DNA from: a virus
Virus record (IMG/VR): IMGVR_UViG_3300046474_000040
Span: 1-27,540 of that record
Reading direction: 5' to 3' (one strand)
DNA length: 27,540 bases
Within the stretch, counting starts at the first letter, position 1. The number at the start of each line of letters is the position of its first letter. Below the pieces are notes generated by a model, which saw only the letters and a list, made by a program, of their open reading frames with translations, was not told where the DNA came from and did not search any database. Below are positions 24,101-27,540 of the stretch, piece by piece. A program made the translations under genes and the position numbers.

Positions 24101-24987
24101 TCGGTGGCGGTGGTGGTAAGACTGGCGATGGCACTGGCGATCTGCTCAGCAGCCTTGGCGGTCTGTTCGGTGTTGGCAGCACAGGCAACACTAATGTGAT
24201 GTCTGGCGACCAGCCCTCGTTCAATCCGTTCGGGGATATCCTTGGCAAGTCCTTTAATCTGGGTAGCCTCTTCGGCGGTAGCTCAGATTCCAAGCTAACC
24301 ACCGACCTGACGAAACCCTTGAATAGCGTCTCTGGAGTATTTACGGACGCTTCAAGTGTTATTGACACGACCTTCCCCGAACTTACCAACACTATCGGTA
24401 AGGCGATGCCTGATCTGACCAAGACTCTCACTGATTGTTTTGGGGCAGGTGCGTCGGGTAGTGGTGGCGGGATCATGAGCAGTCTGGGCAGCTTCTTTGG
24501 AGGTGGCGGAGGTGGCCTGTCGAGCCTCTTCAGCTCTGGAGGCTCGGGTCCTTGGGGCTTCCTTGGGACGCTCTTCGGGACGGCGATCGCTGGCGGCTTT
24601 GCTGGCGGCGGTGAAATCCGTGGACCTGGTACTGGTAAGTCAGACTCGATGCTCGCCGCTGTCTCCAACGGGGAGTTCGTCACCAATGAAGTGGCGACCA
24701 GGAAGAATCTTCCGCTCCTGAAGGCTATCAACAGCGGCAAATTCAAGCTGGGCAAGATGCCTCACTTCGCGAAGGGCGGTCTAGTATCTCAGAGTCTGAT
24801 CGCACCCATGCCCGTGTCCTCTCTGGAGGCTGCTAAGGCTCCTCCGAGGAAAGACCGAGGTGACACCCATGTCCATCTTCAGGTGATCGGTGACGTCAGT
24901 CGCCAGACCAAGTCGACTATCATTCAGATGCTTCCGAACATCGCGGAGGGTGTCAACTCTCACAACCGTGAGAAAGGCTATAAATAA
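15124..24987 (+). CDS. Tail tape measure protein, very long
   Basis: ATG 15124 follows AAAGGA at six-base spacing. The 3287-residue product is the largest in the window. Residues ~105-300 carry the N-terminal tape-measure domain (VQNRLRLVTND, LSQGIGAGVLRGEELNSVLEG, LGMTTGQLRQFAMDGGLTTKTLI). Hydrophobic segments occur near 838-880, 1026-1061, 1264-1280 and 1542-1583, as in tape measures that insert in the host membrane during DNA entry. Residues ~1600-2750 are mainly coiled coil and include a three-copy repeat. The C-terminus has a lambda gpH-like part (FRDTFSSGLKDLLKGKSSLKDFGKSLLD), a glycine-rich region and FAGGGEIRGPGTGKSDSMLA, near-canonical for the family. No lysozyme or peptidase motif was seen. 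The protein sets tail length and is ejected ahead of the DNA. Confidence 0.93.
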   Translation: MSGVIIDVETNSEAAKRDLQSLNQRLKDMFLGANRTKGALGSIDGSNFKSINKNIKDTTDSFRNFQVSGGSAMSSISKNTHSVVKDIGLLKSAVGATGVALAAFGSIKTFNRMADDLTNVQNRLRLVTNDTDALLRKQRQLFLMSQQTRTSFGATANIFVDFVKGLKQSGIEEERVVKVVKTIQQAGALSGSSMETLNASLVQLSQGIGAGVLRGEELNSVLEGMKYYGQGLAEALGMTTGQLRQFAMDGGLTTKTLIQATEKMAKKTATDFQKTTVTMGAATANFHASVSYFVADINQFLGVSDFFAKGLNKRANLLAGASDNIITQLTLIRRAAKNYIDEIVRGNTFVATLKGVIKLNINPLDAVSKYQQQKKVKEYLRKVHDFFAKETDVDVNVKPTGLEKLFSRFKIPKADNEDASRRLTDVKTMRQRVEEVINLSTAMYDTLSVTARNTLHLFPQIQLPMTRYADSLKRFVSFAGVNIDSWVANTIRPASRAVEGLQETLSIFSSGDKRLERAWVSLFKSSNIVEFTENLFKLNRARESLKLDDKAFLGHAFLERLGQASKGIDNVLIKLGFMKNRFRIKVPVEDIKKQVEATGSVIQRVWEDVFAPKLDPILRKTAIQIKTFGATLSNTLAASFTLSNGRDLGESFGRLIGLGVRKVVSGFKFLEGASFGDLLNTSAIKKFVSAVEGPLEHLKNFFKGFFKGILGGFGAEANKGNFLTKTFDQISEEADSKLKHVERRIRDFGKSVKGVFYDIWDAVVGHSFWPDTIDGVVSYTHRIFESNKTLKKFKDNVLDMFKSVYERMKSSEFFGDFARKLGKIDWSAALKTLTGSVGSALVAGMLLFFGNLQMKLTALSYFISLFNVAIGGAVSTITPHIATLMGTVGGQFAERLLEGAVRSLDALIGAIPSFVHSFLNALLPAQGIVDAIFALSPVASNHLLWAIGAIALLSTKVKALKPINEMIFGKKKLGKDGIKVISEGILPVFQQMTFGWIGELLGKGAVDGLEKASKDLPKVLFKDSKLALAGAAALSAAMLDSVSIFEASFVGVPLLATAILGPKGGVRFVKDVQSTLISTVKGVFSIISTIVAKEASKNNLLAGTFLDISVIVASLTGKMTKGASPIKKAFGALFRDLFSIPRNLSRNSDAYAEGSMSLLDAMFTLDDGKKVALRKSFKGAVNSVLTGDLGRGNSFKDYFKTISTNFAVGVAGLRAHFSSLKGVGTKLTQGLSVAFEVMSNRIGRALRLLGDGLSVFAGILKNKFALVSLFFLLMATVAHAATSTSGAIGDMSHSLLGLAGAVGTVVAALGTLGVSVRTLRAFQSGKDSFKADAIRKSMDAFESDRRARKARELAEFAAAIPRGSVHRQRDINRHDKRLEGGVQRDLDIKLATLNKTGAAGSTLAGIQSASAYLGTFYKGVSDLTSQSALNPAWWTRLVSPIKNVGGAFRGVSAAAKVNSFASTVASASELGKVLGGLADGKGFRLGKLTDVFKGIGSVGGAAFKDVGKAISTMTVGLASSGGVIRAFGAVITAVMTAITDGIWAAVTALTTLIAEALAPFLPIIATIGAIVGVVGVLGLWLFGPGNSFLDNLEWAWDKIRSIFGMEAKSDTGRRSAIEKMLGDQQIGNTKISFKDAIASTDFEGMSEETFGVVTEQAKETAEAFANLRKEIIKQGYGPTDSQRNEAKRLEEEQKRLLARQAPKKPEDFNKQTEEMLKSFSKVDNSHWAVLKRFSGWHPSMTRQDIESDPFFAINTTAKRAGQGIELFVKTLASSPRILFNAVVGSIPILVKIIGDKLNDAFSKLKAYILSIDWVRERVVPALKTVGDGINDIGDKIGEKFLSLFDRFSPEEQKYQRGFKSSRDRVSTLENLLPEEKQRFDAASIRARNADVALNELNRRGARGYIKTADGRTQLESADQFDKRRDAAKANKALDELNRRGARGYIKTADGRTQLESADQFEKRRDAIQKEAAKANKALDELNRRGARGGRTQLESADQFEKRRDAIQKEAAEANKALDEMSRKLAVLDARRKKAQVFQTAFNLGAKNIKDTLGIDFGTDSKDFVGTQRDWDILQKSREKVFELDKDIANTNDRILKATDGITSINERRLKTAQRLSEIAFDESKAEQNKQLQLLGTASDYLGNLGKTSASSVQAQLAVDPGTFAQFTEAAKAYDDLNNRLKTFDYIQPDASKKFNQLTEDLAKAGKGLTDLSPKTVTLEDINNRLQQFNIPQFSTSQYLYISPQHIVDLNSKFNAITNAQIDLDKVIKQGWDGSKASLDRYKNALANVDVTTRALKSATATTLAQSIKDAIDQKGAGSIEAARAAGLEDNNYVFGNKKRRELVTKLTSKKADADAVKYDPNATEEQITKAAATSAKLETQIGELSSSKAENKMAATFNDLLQSLNNVGVAVDALSFSKLRKSARDSLTSIGYDLAKIDKRLEKAKPGADLASMFEERAKLYAKARDLLLETLHNTGKGIMEGLSRLGLSEASVIGRMKAEQISNLLEIDRRVEGFKLQLADTTDLEEIVKLNQAIAKAEAARDKAIVDTNSSFERRLESINDVFKTSLDQVDYSFFGDELTKRLFNISAITKKALIDFYQTGQSVLGNTAQTFFETLRRLGQKGEIISIFQTWSDGMAKALERGAESGFSKFKEVFSGATFDDYLGLGKARRTAITQELASKDAIKSILDSPGASDDMVKTINTMYGAQGKTATETIQALQNLPGFDDQFKKLLPPTEQLTGSLGKATGAINELTKAIRGEPSTATVPVKPTPGTTEVKGVVVTGTRQKSTPITLQPRTVDPTDEAYRRAHDTSDIERSILSDITNANGLRAGIRNATSMNGMRIDQSTLNLASDVQLKKLASLSEAHTTMQDDLNRQLRGESSLTGLDITQLQKSITIVDESFQQLATSIEQDAYRVSNAGKELSASFRDTFSSGLKDLLKGKSSLKDFGKSLLDNITSSIVDKSVDGFTSNFTKDGGFLDKGLQSLGQMVFGGGGGKTGDGTGDLLSSLGGLFGVGSTGNTNVMSGDQPSFNPFGDILGKSFNLGSLFGGSSDSKLTTDLTKPLNSVSGVFTDASSVIDTTFPELTNTIGKAMPDLTKTLTDCFGAGASGSGGGIMSSLGSFFGGGGGGLSSLFSSGGSGPWGFLGTLFGTAIAGGFAGGGEIRGPGTGKSDSMLAAVSNGEFVTNEVATRKNLPLLKAINSGKFKLGKMPHFAKGGLVSQSLIAPMPVSSLEAAKAPPRKDRGDTHVHLQVIGDVSRQTKSTIIQMLPNIAEGVNSHNREKGYK
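20806..21180 (+). repeat. Three near-identical tandem repeats within the tape measure gene
   Basis: Copies start at 20806, 20926 and 21061, so the periods are 120 and 135 bp, with a third copy of about 117 bp. Each encodes ELNRRGARG, then GRTQLESADQF, then a KRRDA linker. Copies 2 and 3 have the added IQKEA codons (15 bp) and copy 3 lacks YIKTAD (18 bp); all differences are in frame. The DNA is almost identical, so the duplication is recent. A more diverged unit (NADVALNEL) precedes copy 1. Confidence 0.95.
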
Positions 24988-25580
24988 TGAACTACGGTAT
25001 CTATGAGAATGGAACGCTGGTAGCTCGCTTCGTGGCTCCGCTTACGATGCGCACCAACCAGCCGATTTTCAGCTCAGATACCCTTTCATTGAGGAGGCAA
25101 GTCAGTCGTAGGGCGGCTCAGAGGTGGGAAATTGAAGCCAACCTAGAGCCCCTTACGACTGATGCCAATGGGCTATTTGTCAACTTAGTGACTAAGGGTC
25201 ATTCTGAGACAGTCACCGTAAGGGTTCCTCAGAACTATGGTGTCATTCATAAAAGGACATCCAAGAGCAGCCCCACAGCCGTCGGTGCCAAGGGTGCCAC
25301 TCAGGTTGCGGTGACGGGAAATCAAGGACTAATCCCGCAGGGTACTATGGTCAGATTTGGCTCTCATAGTAAGATCTACATGACTACTGCGGACCTTAAT
25401 AATAGTGGGACACTCCAAATCTATCCAAACCTTCGGGCGGATGTGAATGGTGTCTTCAAACATCGTGATGATGTCGACATGCCATGTTACTATGACACAG
25501 ACACTATCCTCGGGATGGTGTTCGCAGATGGTATCATGATGGATGTCGGATCAGTAAAACTTATTGAGAGGCTGGCATGA
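24987..25580 (+). CDS. Probable distal tail/tail-tip protein
   Basis: ATG 24987 overlaps the tape measure stop (TAATG). The 197-residue product is beta-rich, with an N-terminal half (IYENGTLVARFVAPLTMRTN...LRRQVSRRAAQRWEIEANLEPLT) and a C-terminal half containing TQVAVTGNQGLIPQGTMVRFGSHSKIYMTTADLNNSGTLQIYPNLRADV. A gene of about 200 residues between tape measure and hub genes fits the distal tail or gpM/gpL-type tip protein that closes the tube. I see no decisive family motif; the role is by position. The stop overlaps the next start (ATGA). Confidence 0.6.
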   Translation: MNYGIYENGTLVARFVAPLTMRTNQPIFSSDTLSLRRQVSRRAAQRWEIEANLEPLTTDANGLFVNLVTKGHSETVTVRVPQNYGVIHKRTSKSSPTAVGAKGATQVAVTGNQGLIPQGTMVRFGSHSKIYMTTADLNNSGTLQIYPNLRADVNGVFKHRDDVDMPCYYDTDTILGMVFADGIMMDVGSVKLIERLA

Positions 25581-26158
25581 GACAACTTAGTGCTAACGTG
25601 CAGGCCGCGCTCGAACAGGGTAGTGATACCATTTATCTGGTACGTGTTACCGCGAGAGATGGTACTGTAATCTTTACCTCAACCACCTATCATAGTGACC
25701 TCACGCTGACCAATGGCTATGCGTATGAGGCGAATGGTCTGCTGGTGAGTGCAGATCCTCCGCAGCTTAGCACTACTGTCGATCGCGAGCAGTACCGTGT
25801 AACAGTGGCCGACCCCGAGTTCCTTGAGGGTGTGCACGCTGAAAACGGATTAACAGGGAAGATCCTAGATGTCCGCCTGGGCTTCATAAACCCGGTGACA
25901 GGACTTCCTTTCCTAGAGCCTGTCGACACGTTCATGGTCTATCGTGGGCGTGTCGATGGGTCTGCTTACAAAATTAATACGGAGGAATTTGGGGAGTCTC
26001 TGCTCCAGATCACTGGGATCAGCCCCATCCTGAGCTTGGAAATGAAGAAGGGTATCTATCTCAGCCGCGATGCCGTCAGGCAGCGCAATGCTAATGACTC
26101 CTCCTGTGACCAGCTCTATGAGGGCTCCTCCTCTGTCGTTCTCAAATGGGGTAGATAA
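25577..26158 (+). CDS. Tail-tip/baseplate hub-associated protein
   Basis: ATG 25577 overlaps the previous stop and has GAGAGG (25566-25571) five bases upstream. The 193-residue product starts MRQLSANVQAALEQGSDTIYLVRVTARDGTVIFTST and continues with beta segments. It includes DREQYRVTVADPEFL, MVYRGRVDG and a C-terminal SRDAVRQRNANDSSCDQLYEGSSSVVLKWGR. The ending 'S-C-D-x-x-Y-E-G...K-W-G' and the place before a gpJ-like gene resemble small minor tail proteins of the DUF2163/DUF1833 kind, but I cannot assign the family with confidence. It probably joins the tube end to the central hub. Confidence 0.6.
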   Translation: MRQLSANVQAALEQGSDTIYLVRVTARDGTVIFTSTTYHSDLTLTNGYAYEANGLLVSADPPQLSTTVDREQYRVTVADPEFLEGVHAENGLTGKILDVRLGFINPVTGLPFLEPVDTFMVYRGRVDGSAYKINTEEFGESLLQITGISPILSLEMKKGIYLSRDAVRQRNANDSSCDQLYEGSSSVVLKWGR

Positions 26159-27540
26159 TGGCTGTAACCACGCTAGCAATCGCTACCTTTGTGATATCTG
26201 CTGTATCGGCAGCATATCAGGTAATCCAAGCGAAGAAAATGAAGGAGCAAGCCGACAGGGCGGCTGAGGCCCGTAGAGGCTTCGAAGTCCCTGTGGAGGG
26301 TTCTGCTGCAGATCTCCCTCTCGTATATGGTATCGCAATGGTGGGCGGAGCCAGAACCTGGCATGCCACCGCGAGCGAGTACAAGCATGTAACGCCCAAT
26401 GCAGATAAGACTTTCGCCACTGGTGGTCAAAGCAGCGCTGCATACACGATGAACTACACATCATGGCCGGGAGTCATCGGTAATGTAGTGAACGTAACGA
26501 CACAGAACAACACTCTGAATGTACCTCCTGGCACTGGCAGCTACCTAGACGTGAGCCAGACTGGTAGAAAGAATGAGTATCTGTTCTTCCAGCAGGCGCT
26601 GTGCGTCGGACCGATCGGGGCCATCCATGACGTAATCATTGACGGCTCCAGGTACATCGATGATCCCGCGCTGGGCACCTATGGACACAGTGAGTCCGAT
26701 GACAAGACGCGCATCAAAGCTGCCATGCGGATCGACTGTCACTATGGTAACACGCCCATCGCCGATGCCATCGCTGGTGCAAACTTCGGTGACAGACAGA
26801 ATGCTGTCTTCCAGGACATGGCTCATATCTCAGCTGTGGTTCGTATCGACAGAGATGATCCTCAGTTCAGTGGTGTGCCGCAGCTCCAGTTCCTGATTGA
26901 GGGCCGCAAGATCTTCAAGCTTGTTGGCGGTGCTCTGGCGACCACGAGGACATACTCCAACAACCCGGCAGAGTGCCTCGTCGACTACCTCATGGACCCG
27001 ACGGTGGGCAAGGACGTACCTATCGAGGAGATCGATCTGGAGTCATTCGCCAATGCTGCTGCTATCTGTGACATCATTGCCCAGGCTGGGGTTGCTGTGG
27101 GCGGTAAGCTCTATCAGCCCACAGATGGTGCCAGGAACATCACTAGCACTAACCTGAGGCTGTACGAGTGTAATATCGTCCTTGACCCTAGAAAGCCTGT
27201 GCGCGAAAACATCGAGGCTATCTTGGCCACGATGGGTGACGCCAGACTGGTATGGTCAGCAGGTCAGTACAGGCTCAGCCTTCAGTACCCTACTAGCAAT
27301 GAGGCCATCGAACTGGATGAGGAGCTCACTGACGATGACCTGGTTCTAGGTCAGGAGATTGAGATTAACTGGCCCAGTGCCAGTGAGCGCCTAAACAATG
27401 CTACGGTGCGCTTCCACAACGCCTTTGAGAACTTCAAGGAAGACAGTGTTAGCTGGCCTCCGAAGGTCACCGACAGCTATTACAAGGGGATCGGCGGCTT
27501 CCGCTACGGTCTGCCTAACGGTAGCTGGGGTGAGGACAAG
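26158..27540 (+). CDS. Central tail hub/tip attachment protein, gpJ-like (3' end outside window)
   Basis: ATG 26158 overlaps the previous stop (TAATG). The frame stays open for 461 codons to the window edge. The first residues form a hydrophobic then charged helix (LAIATFVISAVSAAYQVIQAKK). AADLPLVYGIAMVGGARTW (about 50-68) follows, the typical opening of gpJ-like hubs ('LPVVYG...VGG'). Later come EYLFFQQALCVGPIGAIHDVIIDG and a module ending NNATVRFHNAFENFKEDSVSWPPK, again typical of this family (phage-tail_3 type). The protein would form the trimeric hub at the tail end and usually carries host-binding domains at its C-terminus, which is not in view. Confidence 0.85.
   Translation, partial: MAVTTLAIATFVISAVSAAYQVIQAKKMKEQADRAAEARRGFEVPVEGSAADLPLVYGIAMVGGARTWHATASEYKHVTPNADKTFATGGQSSAAYTMNYTSWPGVIGNVVNVTTQNNTLNVPPGTGSYLDVSQTGRKNEYLFFQQALCVGPIGAIHDVIIDGSRYIDDPALGTYGHSESDDKTRIKAAMRIDCHYGNTPIADAIAGANFGDRQNAVFQDMAHISAVVRIDRDDPQFSGVPQLQFLIEGRKIFKLVGGALATTRTYSNNPAECLVDYLMDPTVGKDVPIEEIDLESFANAAAICDIIAQAGVAVGGKLYQPTDGARNITSTNLRLYECNIVLDPRKPVRENIEAILATMGDARLVWSAGQYRLSLQYPTSNEAIELDEELTDDDLVLGQEIEINWPSASERLNNATVRFHNAFENFKEDSVSWPPKVTDSYYKGIGGFRYGLPNGSWGEDK

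Overview
The window is part of the late (virion morphogenesis) region of a tailed phage with siphovirus-type tail genes. All supported genes are on the + strand and are packed head to tail, often with overlapping stop/start codons (TAATG, ATGA, TAGTG). No integrase, repressor, lysis, tRNA, terminase or CRISPR sequence was seen. The host cannot be named from this sequence. Shine-Dalgarno sites and intrinsic terminators fit a bacterial host, and the gpG/gpGT frameshift and gpJ-like hub fit lambda/T5-like tails of Gram-negative phages, but that is inference.

Layout. Positions 1-3467 hold four beta-rich, fibre- or decoration-like virion genes; the first is cut by the window start and carries an 18-residue repeat. 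A 66-residue gene follows, then the portal (3691-5274). Next is a 1542-residue protein (5281-9909) whose first ~345 residues are a MuF/SPP1 gp7-type head morphogenesis protein. Its remaining ~1200 residues carry the catalytic motifs of a T7/N4-type single-subunit RNA polymerase. A 122-bp gap (9910-10031) follows, dense in inverted repeats, including two perfect small hairpins with identical TGT loops. Then come scaffold (10032-10733), major capsid protein (10750-11931), head-tail adaptor, head-closure and tail-terminator candidates (11951-13201), and the major tail protein (13201-13800).

An intrinsic terminator follows the tail tube gene. After it are a small unknown gene, the tail assembly chaperone pair joined by a GGGAAAG -1 frameshift site (14118-14776), and an HK97 gp10-like protein. 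A second, strong terminator precedes the very large tape measure gene (15124-24987, 3287 residues), which contains a recent three-copy internal repeat. Two tail-tip proteins and the first 461 residues of a gpJ-like central hub protein (26158 to the window end) complete the region.

Working model: portal, MuF, scaffold and capsid genes build the head; the adaptor, closure and terminator proteins join it to a long tail whose length is set by the tape measure. The most unusual element is the MuF-RNA polymerase fusion. MuF proteins are packaged in the head near the portal, so the fusion would place an RNA polymerase in the virion for delivery with the DNA, as phage N4 does with its virion RNA polymerase. 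The two 3-nt-loop hairpins beside the gene resemble the form of N4 virion-polymerase promoters and are candidates for its recognition sites, though RNA-level roles are also possible. The motifs and hairpins are visible in the sequence; packaging, delivery and promoter use are inferred.
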